A stretch of DNA of 64,000 nt. It comes from Streptomyces sp. 378. GTDB taxonomy: Bacteria > Actinomycetota > Actinomycetes > Streptomycetales > Streptomycetaceae. Where the stretch lies: NCBI RefSeq assembly GCF_030124145.1, contig NZ_JASKMS010000002.1, positions 124,001-188,000 of the forward strand. The letters run 5' to 3'. The position numbers were made by a program, and so were the translations under genes. The notes beneath the pieces were generated by a model that worked only from the letters and a program-made list of their open reading frames with translations, searched no databases and was not told the origin of the DNA. Of the stretch, positions 1-7,700 are shown piece after piece; within the stretch, counting starts at the first letter, position 1, and every line of letters begins with the position of its first letter.

Positions 1-70
1 CATCTCTTGATCCCCCTCTCCGCACGCGACGCGCATCAGTCGTCCCCGACGGCGCACGGTCGTTCCGGGC

Positions 71-104
71 GCGGTGCCGGACACCTGCCGGTGTCCGGCA
101 CCGC
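71..104. terminator. Perfect hairpin, probable terminator of an upstream gene
   Basis: Positions 71-85 and 90-104 are perfect reverse complements (15-bp stem, 4-base loop TGCC). No gene lies between the window start and the hairpin, so it most likely ends transcription of a gene left of the window. There is no clear T-tract, as is common in streptomycetes. Confidence 0.55.
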
Positions 105-203
105 AACCATCCGCCGTGCCCCCCGCGAGCCATGCTGCACGACGCGACCCCGGCCGCGCATTGCCGGTTCCCGGCAGTGTTCACTAAGGTCTGCATGCCG
201 GTG

Positions 204-215
204 TCCGCTAGCGGA
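204..215. promoter_or_regulatory. 12-bp palindrome upstream of the PucR-type regulator
   Basis: TCCGCTAGCGGA is a perfect palindrome ending 36 bp before the ATG of the regulator gene at 252. Its position suits an operator for autoregulation, but nothing in the sequence identifies the binding protein. Confidence 0.3.
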
Positions 216-251
216 TCCGTCACCGGCGCGTCGAAAAATCCGGGGGACGAC

Positions 252-1310
252 ATGACAGAACGGGAACATCCCGAGCAGTATCTGGACGGTTACGCCGAGA
301 TCCTGACCGAGGTGTCGGCCACGGGGCGACGCCTCACCCGGGACGAGATCGCGTCCCGCCGCGCCCTGGGCGAGCAGGCCGCCGAGGCCGGCCACGGGCT
401 GCGCGCCCTCGTCAGCGCGCATCTGACCACTGCCCGCACGGCCTGGCCGGGACCGTCCGGCTCCGCCGACGGCGCGCTTGCCGCCGTGCAGCAGGTCATC
501 GACGCCTTCGCCGAGGGCTACGAACGCGCCCAGTTGGTCGCCGTGCGTCAAGAGGAGGCCGCCCGCCGGGAGTTCATCGACGACCTCCTCTACGGCCGCA
601 GCGACCTGGGCCGCCTCGCCGAGCGCGCCGAACGCTTCGGGCTGCGCCTGTCCCACGCGCACGCCGTCGCCGTCGCGCAGGGCGCCGCCGCCTACGACGA
701 GGGCGCCCCGGTGCCCCGGCAGGTGGAACGGGCGCTCATCTCCCGTTTCGGCGATCGCAGTGTCCTGCTCACCACCAAGGACGGCCGGCTGCTGTGTATC
801 GCCCCCGGCCACCAGGACGAGGTACTCGCCTACTTCGCCAAACAGGCGCACGCCGCCACCGACGGTGGCCGGGTCGCCATCGGCCGACCCCAACCCGGCC
901 CCGGCGGCGTCGTCCAGTCCTACGAGGAAGCGCTGGGCGTCCTCGAACTCGCCGAGCGCCTCGGCCTGGACGACCCCGTCCTGCGCTCCGCGGACCTGCT
1001 GGTCTATCCCGTCCTCACCCGTGACCGTCAAGCCATGGCCGACCTCGTCGCCGGCACTCTGGGCCCGCTCACCACGGCCCGCGGCGGCGCACAGCCCCTC
1101 CTGGCCACTCTCACCGCCTACTTCGACTCCGGCTGCGTCGCCGCCGAGGCCGCCCGCCGCCTCTCCCTCAGCGTGCGCGCCCTGACGTACCGCCTGGAAC
1201 GCATCCACCAACTCACCGGCGCCCACCCCGCCGACCCGGCCCACCGCTACATGCTCCAGACCGCGGTGATCGGCGCACGACTGCTGGACTGGCCGGCCGG
1301 CGATCTCTGA
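252..1310 (+). CDS. PucR/CdaR-type helix-turn-helix transcriptional regulator
   Basis: A 352-residue cytoplasmic regulator. The N-terminal quarter (about 1-65) is helical and resembles the RsbRD-type sensor segment common in this family. The middle has the degenerate GGDEF-like CdaR fold, and the last 60 residues carry the PucR C-terminal HTH (AARRLSLSVRALTYRLERI). The ATG at 252 follows a GGGGGA ribosome site. An upstream in-frame ATG at 132 would add 40 residues of low-complexity sequence and is less likely. Such regulators usually control a neighbouring catabolic or stress gene. Here it stands alone and converges on the DM13 gene, so its target is unknown. Confidence 0.85.
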   Translation: MTEREHPEQYLDGYAEILTEVSATGRRLTRDEIASRRALGEQAAEAGHGLRALVSAHLTTARTAWPGPSGSADGALAAVQQVIDAFAEGYERAQLVAVRQEEAARREFIDDLLYGRSDLGRLAERAERFGLRLSHAHAVAVAQGAAAYDEGAPVPRQVERALISRFGDRSVLLTTKDGRLLCIAPGHQDEVLAYFAKQAHAATDGGRVAIGRPQPGPGGVVQSYEEALGVLELAERLGLDDPVLRSADLLVYPVLTRDRQAMADLVAGTLGPLTTARGGAQPLLATLTAYFDSGCVAAEAARRLSLSVRALTYRLERIHQLTGAHPADPAHRYMLQTAVIGARLLDWPAGDL

Positions 1311-1372
1311 CACCGCCCGCCGTCACCGCCCTGGGCTGATGGCCGGCGAGGCGAGAAGGGGCCGCACCGCTG

Positions 1373-1945
1373 TCAGGCGCGGGCGAGGTCGGCGGCGCCG
1401 AATGAGACGTCGAACCGGTCGCACCAGATGCTCACGCTGCGGAAACCCGACGGATCCACGTCAGCGGGCAGGGCGTAGTTCTGGCTTCCCTTGTTGCCCT
1501 TCAGCTTGCCGAGGCTGACGTACTTCCCGTCGTCGAAGACATGCCACCCTGCCTTGCCCTGCAGCACCTGCGCGTCGGTCAGCCAGACACGCAGGTCCGG
1601 TCCGTTGCTGGTGTCGAGGTTCTCCAGCCGGACGACATGGGAGCCGTCAGCCAGCCGTACGAGCTTCACCGTGCCCGATGTCGTGTGCTCGTGGCTGATC
1701 AGCTCACCATGGGCCAGCACCCGCGGGCCGGCGGCCGGGGAAGGTGGCGCGGAGGTCTCCTCCGAGGGCGCCGCGGGAGGAGGAGTGGACACTTCCGCGA
1801 CCTCGGGCAGGGCCTCTTGGACGGTCTCGTCCTGCCACAGCTTCCAGGGCTGAAACCAGTACAGCCCGAAGCCGACTGCGCCGACCGCCACCACTACCAT
1901 CACGATGACCCACGGCCCGGTCATTGCCTTCCGCACGCGCCCCAT
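1373..1945 (-). CDS. Membrane-anchored DM13 domain protein
   Basis: A 190-residue protein with one N-terminal membrane helix (about 11-31), a proline/serine/alanine-rich linker and a C-terminal DM13 domain (about 85-188) containing the typical GPDLRVWL and SIWCDRFDVSFG segments. DM13 domains are proposed to act in extracytoplasmic redox or electron transfer, and the single conserved cysteine in SIWCDRF fits that. The start at 1945 was chosen because AGGAGG lies 9 bases upstream; an ATG at 1984 in the same frame lacks such a site. The domain should face outside. No partner gene is adjacent. Confidence 0.82.
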   Translation of the reverse strand: MGRVRKAMTGPWVIVMVVVAVGAVGFGLYWFQPWKLWQDETVQEALPEVAEVSTPPPAAPSEETSAPPSPAAGPRVLAHGELISHEHTTSGTVKLVRLADGSHVVRLENLDTSNGPDLRVWLTDAQVLQGKAGWHVFDDGKYVSLGKLKGNKGSQNYALPADVDPSGFRSVSIWCDRFDVSFGAADLARA

Positions 1946-2305
1946 CCCCGCTCGCCTCCTGAGAATTTCGTGTCGAGCTCCCATTCAACTGGATCGGGTG
2001 GCCGTTCCCACCCCGCAGCCGATGACGGAATCCTTACGTCGCACCACCGGCCACGGTGCGCTCCTGCCGGGGGCCGGTGATATACGGAAGGGCTCACCGG
2101 AGCGAGAGATCTCCAAGCGGTGGGCACCGGCCGTCACAGGAGTGCCGGGCACGCCGCTGTGCGCCTCGAACGCCTGCCACCGTCCACAGCGAGGCGAGCA
2201 CGATCGCGACCTGCCGGGCGAGGCTTCAACGCGGTGTTCGAAGGCCATACTTGCTCGTGGGAGCGCCATTGCGGGGTGGCGCGACATGAGAGAGGCAGCA
2301 ATGCG
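1946..2305. other. Divergent intergenic region without a gene
   Basis: 360 bp between the divergent DM13 and TerD genes. It must hold both promoters. I see no convincing coding frame, long inverted repeat or RNA gene. GAGAGATCTC near 2103-2112 is only a short palindrome. Confidence 0.5.
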
Positions 2306-2839
2306 GTGAGCAGCGACAGCCATGGAGTCGGGAAGGCCGAGGTCCGGATCAAATGGGACCCGAGTCCCTGGGATCAGCCGCCCCATCATCTCGACATCAT
2401 CGCCGCCACCTACTCGGCGGACGCCCCCTTCGGGCGGCCGGTGTACGTCGTCCACTTCGACAGCCGCGCACCGGACGGCACCATCAACATGAGCCGGCAC
2501 AGCCAGACCGGGCAGGGCTTCGGCTACGTCGAAGCGATGACCCTGGAACTCGATCGCCTCGCCTCGTCCTTCGCGCGGGTGGTGGTGGGTGTGGCGATCC
2601 ACCAGAACAGCGGCCCCAAAACCTTCGGTGACATGGCGAACGCCGGAGTTCTGGTTGTCGAGGGTTACAAGGAGCTGCTGAAGGACGACTTCGCACAGCT
2701 CTCCGGATCCACCGCGGCGACGGTCGCGGAGTTCACCAGGGACGCCTCCGGAACGTGGGAGTTCCACGAGAATCTCCGCGGGTTCGACAGCGATCCCGTG
2801 GTCTTCAGCGCCGAGATGGGCGGCACCCCACACCCCTGA
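2306..2839 (+). CDS. TerD-family stress protein
   Basis: A 177-residue TerD-family protein, the calcium-binding cytoplasmic family first linked to tellurite resistance and amplified in streptomycetes. Typical features are AEVRIKWDP at the start of the domain, DGTINMSRHSQTGQG in the middle and FEG-like RGFDSDPVVFSAEM near the end. The family's acidic loop is partly conserved. The start is read as GTG at 2306, with GAGAGG about 11 bases upstream. The longer frame from 2120 lacks a site and adds low-complexity residues. Ter proteins usually act with TerC-type membrane proteins, and two TerC homologues occur elsewhere in this window (9727 and 36179). Confidence 0.8.
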   Translation: MSSDSHGVGKAEVRIKWDPSPWDQPPHHLDIIAATYSADAPFGRPVYVVHFDSRAPDGTINMSRHSQTGQGFGYVEAMTLELDRLASSFARVVVGVAIHQNSGPKTFGDMANAGVLVVEGYKELLKDDFAQLSGSTAATVAEFTRDASGTWEFHENLRGFDSDPVVFSAEMGGTPHP

Positions 2840-2983
2840 CCAGGCAGCGGCCTCGCTGCACGATGACCGGGGGTGTGCCGCGGGCCCGTCCTGCGCAAGG
2901 GCTTCGCGCTGGTACTGACCGCAGGACGGGGACAGGGCGAACGTTGCCTGACGCGGCACGCGCGGTCTTCCGCGCAGCGCTTG

Positions 2984-4012
2984 TCAAGGCCCGTAGCAGG
3001 CGGGGGAATTCGTGACCGCTGGGGCTCCGTACGCGGAGGCGACGTCACCGTGGTTGCGCTGGAGGAGTTCCTCATGTCGCGGGCCGAAGTTCTCGCGCCA
3101 GGTTCCTGTCCTGCCCTGGTGGAAGGTGAAGGAGTTCGGGTTGAAGATCTGCCCGGCGATGGTTGCGGTATGGGCGGTGTGGTTGCCGAGGAAGTCGGCG
3201 ATGCGGGCGACGGCTGCCTGCTGGGCGATGCTCGTGCCGCCGCCGTGGGGCCCGATGAGTTCCTCGAACGACACCTTGCACACGGCCGGGTGACGCAGCA
3301 ACCACAGGGAACGGCGGGCCGTCTCCATGCCGGGGAAGCCGGGGTCGGTCAGGGCGAGGTGGAGTCGGGCGTCCATGTCGGGCAGGGAGCGCAGGATGTC
3401 GCGGTACACGCGGTGGTCGGGGAAGGTGCCCACCGGGTCGGGCCGGTCCGGTGGCGCGTCGCGGACCAGGAAGTTGATGGTGGAAACGAGGATGTCCGGC
3501 AGGCTCCGGTAGTTGAAGATGATCCTCGGCCTGCCGGTGTCGAGCCAGGTGTTGAGGAAGGCGGGGTCGGCGGCGGTGAGGTCGAGCTGGTGGACGAACC
3601 AGCAGCACCGGCCGGGCAGCAGATGGAAGTCGGCGGCCTCAGGCGCGCACAGCAGTCGCCCCACCAGGCCGGCGTCCACCCCGGGAACGCCGGGCAGGGA
3701 CAGCGGCGTGGGTGCCCCGAGCCGGATCGCCCACACCTTGTGCAGGGCCGCGACGACGGCCTCGAACGCTGCCGCCAGCGCCGTTCGGTCGTGGCCGCGG
3801 AGCAGCCGTGCGGCCTCCTCGGGCCCGTAGGCGACCTCCAGAAGCCGCCGTACCTGTACCGGGTCGGCGAACTCCACGTCGCCGGATGCCCGTACCGCAC
3901 CGAACGGCGCATAGCCCAGTGCCTTCATCACCTCACCGATGAGGTGGGTGCCGCTCTTGCGCAGCGACACCACCACAACGTGCGAGTCCGCTGCCGCAGC
4001 CATCTCTGTCAC
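2984..4012 (-). CDS. Sulfotransferase-like protein
   Basis: A 342-residue protein with the PAPS-dependent sulfotransferase fold. An N-terminal P-loop-like SLRKSGTHLIGEVM corresponds to the 5'-phosphosulfate loop, and FNYRSLPDILVSTINF corresponds to the 3'-phosphate-binding segment. RTGTWRENFG near the C-terminus matches the family's RKGxxGDW-type PAPS loop in altered form. The substrate is unknown. GTG at 4012 is chosen because GGGGA lies 5 bases upstream; an ATG at 4003 is the alternative. The gene follows the small secreted-protein gene by 19 bp on the same strand, so the two are probably co-transcribed. Confidence 0.75.
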   Translation of the reverse strand: MTEMAAAADSHVVVVSLRKSGTHLIGEVMKALGYAPFGAVRASGDVEFADPVQVRRLLEVAYGPEEAARLLRGHDRTALAAAFEAVVAALHKVWAIRLGAPTPLSLPGVPGVDAGLVGRLLCAPEAADFHLLPGRCCWFVHQLDLTAADPAFLNTWLDTGRPRIIFNYRSLPDILVSTINFLVRDAPPDRPDPVGTFPDHRVYRDILRSLPDMDARLHLALTDPGFPGMETARRSLWLLRHPAVCKVSFEELIGPHGGGTSIAQQAAVARIADFLGNHTAHTATIAGQIFNPNSFTFHQGRTGTWRENFGPRHEELLQRNHGDVASAYGAPAVTNSPACYGP

Positions 4013-4031
4013 CGCTGTCCCCCGTGCTCCG

Positions 4032-4310
4032 TCACGCGCCGATCGGCCCGCCCAGCCCGGTGCCGTAGTCGGTGTTGGCGCACCTGTTGCGCTGGATGAG
4101 CAGCGGGGCCTGCACCAGGTTGGCGCCCAGCGGGGCCGCGCCCTCCTGGGTGCGGTCGGCCTGCGCCTGCTGCCCGACGTTCGCGCAGTAGTTGTCGTAG
4201 GCCGGCAGTCCGATCGCGCCGATGCCACCCGCGGCGGCGGGAGCGGCGGAACTGCCGACGGCGGCGGCCGCGGCAAGGGCGAGAAGGGCGGCGCGGGACG
4301 AAAGATTCAC
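4032..4310 (-). CDS. Small secreted protein, chaplin/rodlin-like in style
   Basis: A 92-residue precursor. A Sec signal peptide (about 1-28, alanine-rich core ending APAAA) is followed by a mature part of about 64 residues with two cysteines (NYCANV and NRCANT) separated by 38 residues. The segment APLGANLVQAPLLIQRN faintly recalls the GNxxQVPxxVPxNxCGN core of chaplins, but conservation is too weak to assign it. The GTG start at 4310 has AAGGA 8-9 bases upstream; longer in-frame starts give an N-terminus without signal-peptide character. It lies directly upstream of the sulfotransferase gene. The mature protein contains three tyrosines in AYDNY and TDYG. Confidence 0.65.
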   Translation of the reverse strand: MNLSSRAALLALAAAAAVGSSAAPAAAGGIGAIGLPAYDNYCANVGQQAQADRTQEGAAPLGANLVQAPLLIQRNRCANTDYGTGLGGPIGA

Positions 4311-4478
4311 AGGGAGATGTCCTTGTCGTGTGACCTCATCAGCTTGCATGACAAGAACGTTGTTCCGCCGTTCGCGGTAACTCAATGTCACCCGATCCGG
4401 TTGCGCGCCGTGCTGCTCTCGCCTGCCGACGTCCTCAACCCGATGAGCAGTCGACTCGCTTGCGCCGGTACCGGTGAC

Positions 4479-4820
4479 TCACGGCCGTTGGACGTGCGCC
4501 CCCTCGGCGCCCGGCGTCACCTGTACCGAGAGCGTGGTGCTCGCACCGTCAGCCAGGACCTTGATCTGTACCGCGCCCGGGCTGCCGCCGGCGATGAGCG
4601 GTACGTCCGTGGTGCCCACACCGTCTGACGCCGTGGTGACTCGGACGGGTGAACCGCCATGGAAGTCGGTCCCGGTTCCTTCCTGGTCATCCACGAAGAA
4701 GCTCACCACCCGGCCCCCCGCGGCTGCACCGTCGGACCGGGCCATCACCGAGAGAGAAGAGAACTCCTGGCCCTGCTCGACTTGCTGCCCGTCACCGGAG
4801 ATCACCATCAGCTCATCCAT
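4479..4820 (-). CDS. Ig-like (Big-1 type) domain protein, no signal peptide
   Basis: A 113-residue protein that is essentially one immunoglobulin-like bacterial domain. It has the pattern ISGDGQQVEQGQEF, then VSFFVDDQEGTGTDF and GVGTTDVPLIAGGSPGAVQIKV, as in Big-1/invasin-type repeats. GGAGGGG precedes both GTG at 4823 (7 bases) and ATG at 4820 (10 bases), so either could be used. No signal peptide or membrane segment is visible, which is odd for an adhesion-type fold. It may be cytoplasmic or non-classically exported. The gene sits alone between the secreted protein and the divergent DUF421 gene. Confidence 0.65.
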   Translation of the reverse strand: MDELMVISGDGQQVEQGQEFSSLSVMARSDGAAAGGRVVSFFVDDQEGTGTDFHGGSPVRVTTASDGVGTTDVPLIAGGSPGAVQIKVLADGASTTLSVQVTPGAEGAHVQRP

Positions 4821-5036
4821 CACACCGCGTCCCCTCCATCCGGATGCCGCGCACGCGCACACGGCAGATGTCCACACGCCCTGGGTCTCCACCGAGATGC
4901 CCGGGCAAACCAGGAGCACTCCTCAAGCGCACCACGGCCGCCCTGAGGCAGGAGCGGTGACGGGGGCGATGGACCCGCAGGACTGATCCACCAGTCTCTT
5001 GGTGGCAGGACGCTCGCGCGGGGTACCAGTCGGTTC

Positions 5037-5540
5037 GTGTTCTTCGACTCCTGGAACGACCTCGCCCGAGTTCTCGTCATGGCCGGGCTTGCCTACCTGA
5101 TCCTCATCATCACGGTACGCGCGTCAGGCAAACGCACGCTCGCGAAAATGAACGCCTTCGACCTGGTGGTCACCGTCGCGCTGGGATCGACCCTGGCCAC
5201 CATCCTGCTCAACCGGCAGGTGGCCCTCGGGGAAGGGGTTCTGGCCCTCGTCTCCCTTGTGGCCCTGCAGTTCATCACCGCATGGACATCGGTCCGTTCC
5301 CGAAACGTTCGGCGGCTGGTGAAAGCCCGGCCGACCCTCCTCTTGCACGACGGCCGCATGCTTCATGAGGCGATGCGGCAGCAACGGGTCGCGCCGGACG
5401 AGGTATGCCAGGCCGTCCGGGCCCAGGGAATCGGTGCACTGGAGCTGGTGCACGCGGTGGTGCTGGAGACGGACGGCAGCTTCAGCGTGATCCCGAGCTC
5501 GCAAGCGGGTTCCGAGAACGCCATGGACAACGTCGTGTAG
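5037..5540 (+). CDS. DUF421 (YetF-type) membrane protein
   Basis: A 167-residue protein with three predicted membrane helices (about 13-30, 43-60, 67-84), then the YetF-like cytoplasmic domain (RPTLLLHDGRMLHEAMRQQRVAPDEV and an ALELVHAVVLETDGSFSVIP segment). The family is common in spore formers and actinomycetes and has no settled biochemical role. The GTG start at 5037 is preceded 11 bases upstream by GGGTAC (5021-5026), the -10 element of sigma-B-type promoters. I find no matching -35 at the right distance. It is divergent from the Ig-like gene. Confidence 0.85.
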   Translation: MFFDSWNDLARVLVMAGLAYLILIITVRASGKRTLAKMNAFDLVVTVALGSTLATILLNRQVALGEGVLALVSLVALQFITAWTSVRSRNVRRLVKARPTLLLHDGRMLHEAMRQQRVAPDEVCQAVRAQGIGALELVHAVVLETDGSFSVIPSSQAGSENAMDNVV

Positions 5541-5625
5541 CGACCGTCTCCTCGGGTCCATGACGGGAGTTCAGCCGACGCGCAGGACCCGAAGGCCGAG
5601 GGGCGGGCAGGGCGCCCCACGGTGC

Positions 5626-6045
5626 TCACGGGCGGTACGGGAATCGCGGAGGAATGTAACCGGTCCCCCAGAAGGGGGCGTAGCCGTAGTGACCGTAGAC
5701 CCGGTCGGAGTATTCGCGCTGGTCGAGGAGCTCCGGACTGTACTCGGGCGCGTCGACGACGTCGTCCCGCGTACGGTCGATGCGGACCTCGTCCCCCGTC
5801 ACGTCGGCCACGGCGTCGACCGGGATGTAGCTCTTCTTCTCGCCGATACCGAGGAAGCCGCCGTATTCCATGAGCAGGAAGCGGACCTTGCGCTCCTCCT
5901 CGTCGATGATCAGGTCGCTCACCTTGCCGAGTTCGTTGCCGGAGCGGTCGGTCACCTTCCGGCCTCGCACGTCCTCGTCGGCGGAAGCGATCGTCTGCTG
6001 CGCATCGGAGAGCCTGGTCAGCACAGGAATGTCACCGGAGTCCAT
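5626..6045 (-). CDS. PRC-barrel domain protein
   Basis: A 139-residue cytoplasmic protein. The PRC-barrel covers about residues 20-90 (DEDVRGRKVTDRSGNELGKV, IGEKKSYIPVDAV). The C-terminal 40 residues are acidic, then rich in tyrosine, glycine and proline, ending GYIPPRFPYRP. PRC-barrel proteins of this sort are common stress-associated proteins in actinobacteria, possibly acting as adaptor or RNA-associated modules. The ATG at 6045 has an ideal GGGAGG site 5 bases upstream. It lies 234 bp downstream of the antiporter gene on the same strand. That gap holds no evident gene. Confidence 0.85.
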   Translation of the reverse strand: MDSGDIPVLTRLSDAQQTIASADEDVRGRKVTDRSGNELGKVSDLIIDEEERKVRFLLMEYGGFLGIGEKKSYIPVDAVADVTGDEVRIDRTRDDVVDAPEYSPELLDQREYSDRVYGHYGYAPFWGTGYIPPRFPYRP

Positions 6046-6279
6046 AAAGCCTCCCTTGGATGTCACGTCATGCCGGTGTGGCCGGGCGGTCATGCCCGGG
6101 AAAGCCACTTCGCCCCAGTTCCCTCCCACAGGCGCCCCATGCCTGTATCCCAGGGTCTGCAGCGAGGAAGAGAGTGGCTGACGTCCCTCGCACGCCGTAC
6201 GCGTCATTCAGCGGAGGTGGCGTCCCTCTTCGCAAGGACACGGTCGCGGTCGCGGCACAGATCGCGACTGCTCCGTGGG

Positions 6280-7527
6280 TCAGGTGTCTCGGAGGCGGTC
6301 GAGGCGGGCGATGACCGGGCCCGCGGTGATCCCGTGCAGCACCACTGAGGCCAGCACGGTGAAGGTCACCACTGCCCACAGCTCCCGCTCCGGGAGCGCG
6401 AACCCATGGTGGCCCAAGGCGTAGGCAAGGTAGTACAACGAGCCGATCCCCCGGACACCGTACGCCGCGACGACCCAGCGTTCCCGGCTCCCCAGGGAGC
6501 TCCCCAGCAGGCCGGCCCACCCCGACAGCGGCCGGATCACCAGCAACACCGCGCATGCGGTGATCGCGCCCCACCACGTCAGAGCGGACAGGCCGCCCAG
6601 CGCGATGAAGCCGCCCAGCAGGAACAGCACGGTCGCGGTCAGCAGGCGCTCCACCTGCTCCATGAAGTCGTGCAGGACGTTGTGGTAGCCGTGGGATCGC
6701 TCAGCGGACCGGATGGCGCACGCGGTGACGAACACCGCCAGGAAGCCGTAACCCCCCGCACGTTCCGTCACTCCGTAGGCCAGGAAGGTGGCGCCCAGCG
6801 CGACGAAGCCCTCCCGGTGCTGGGACAGCCGCAGCGCCCTCGATCGCGTCCGGAAGAACAGCCAGCCGAGCAACCGCCCCGTCAGCAGCCCGCCCAGCAC
6901 ACCGACAGCGCACTTGTACGCGAGGTCCTGCGCGGCCCACGGACCGATCCACTCGGCCGACCAGCCGCTGCCCGCGACGGTGGCCAGCCCCACGGCCGCG
7001 TATGTCAGCGGAAACGCGAGTCCGTCGTTCAGGCCCGCCTCACTGGTGAGAGCGAACCGCACCTCGTCCTCATCGTGTTCGTCATCCGTGGGCTCGCCCA
7101 CCCGCACTTCCGCGGCGAGCACCGGATCGGTCGGCGCCAGGACGGCCCCCAACAGCAGCGCGGCGGCCGGCGGCCAGTCCAGCAACCACCAGGCCACCAG
7201 CGCCGTGATCAGGAACGTCAGCGGCATGGTGACACCCAGCAATCGCCAGGTCGCGCCCCAGCGGTGCCACCCTACGGGCCGGTTGAGCGCCAGTCCCGCA
7301 CCCATCAACGAGATGATCACCACGACTTCGGTGACATGCTCGGCCACCACCCGGTCATGCACCGGATCGATCACGGGCAGAGGCAGGGGCAGCAGGTACA
7401 CGCCGATGCCGCACAGCAGGAAGACCAGCGGCACCGACAGCGGCCGTCCGGACAGGACCCGGGGCAGCACGGCCGCGAGCAACGCTCCGACGCCCAGCCA
7501 CGCGAAAACCGCGTCCGCGCTCGTCAC
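6280..7527 (-). CDS. Na+/H+ or K+/H+ antiporter, CPA1 (NhaP) family
   Basis: A 415-residue membrane protein with about 12 transmembrane helices. The conserved CPA ion-binding region is clear: APTDPVLAAEV, with the TDP that unwinds a central helix, and LTSEAGLNDGLAFP, which corresponds to the E-x-x-x-N-D-G catalytic segment. AYGVRGIGSLYYLAYALG near the C-terminus is another family hallmark. It has no large cytoplasmic regulatory tail. It probably exchanges protons for monovalent cations in pH or salt homeostasis. The GTG start at 7527 gives an N-terminus that begins directly with the first helix. It is divergent from the GH15 gene. Confidence 0.88.
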   Translation of the reverse strand: MTSADAVFAWLGVGALLAAVLPRVLSGRPLSVPLVFLLCGIGVYLLPLPLPVIDPVHDRVVAEHVTEVVVIISLMGAGLALNRPVGWHRWGATWRLLGVTMPLTFLITALVAWWLLDWPPAAALLLGAVLAPTDPVLAAEVRVGEPTDDEHDEDEVRFALTSEAGLNDGLAFPLTYAAVGLATVAGSGWSAEWIGPWAAQDLAYKCAVGVLGGLLTGRLLGWLFFRTRSRALRLSQHREGFVALGATFLAYGVTERAGGYGFLAVFVTACAIRSAERSHGYHNVLHDFMEQVERLLTATVLFLLGGFIALGGLSALTWWGAITACAVLLVIRPLSGWAGLLGSSLGSRERWVVAAYGVRGIGSLYYLAYALGHHGFALPERELWAVVTFTVLASVVLHGITAGPVIARLDRLRDT

Positions 7528-7700
7528 GGTACGACCCGCCCTTCTCGCCGCCGTCGATCATCGGGTGTGTCCCGCCGGGCGTCCCGGCCTCATACCCCAC
7601 ATCCCACAGGTCATGAACGACAACGAGCTCCTGGGCCGGCCGTCCCGCCCGCTGCACCCTCTGAGTGATCCGGCCGGCCTTCGATGGGTACTGGTCACGC

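Noticed and set aside
36..1313. A 425-codon minus-strand frame opposite the first PucR-type regulator.
   Set aside because: Glycine/valine-rich shadow frame; the plus-strand product has a full PucR HTH.
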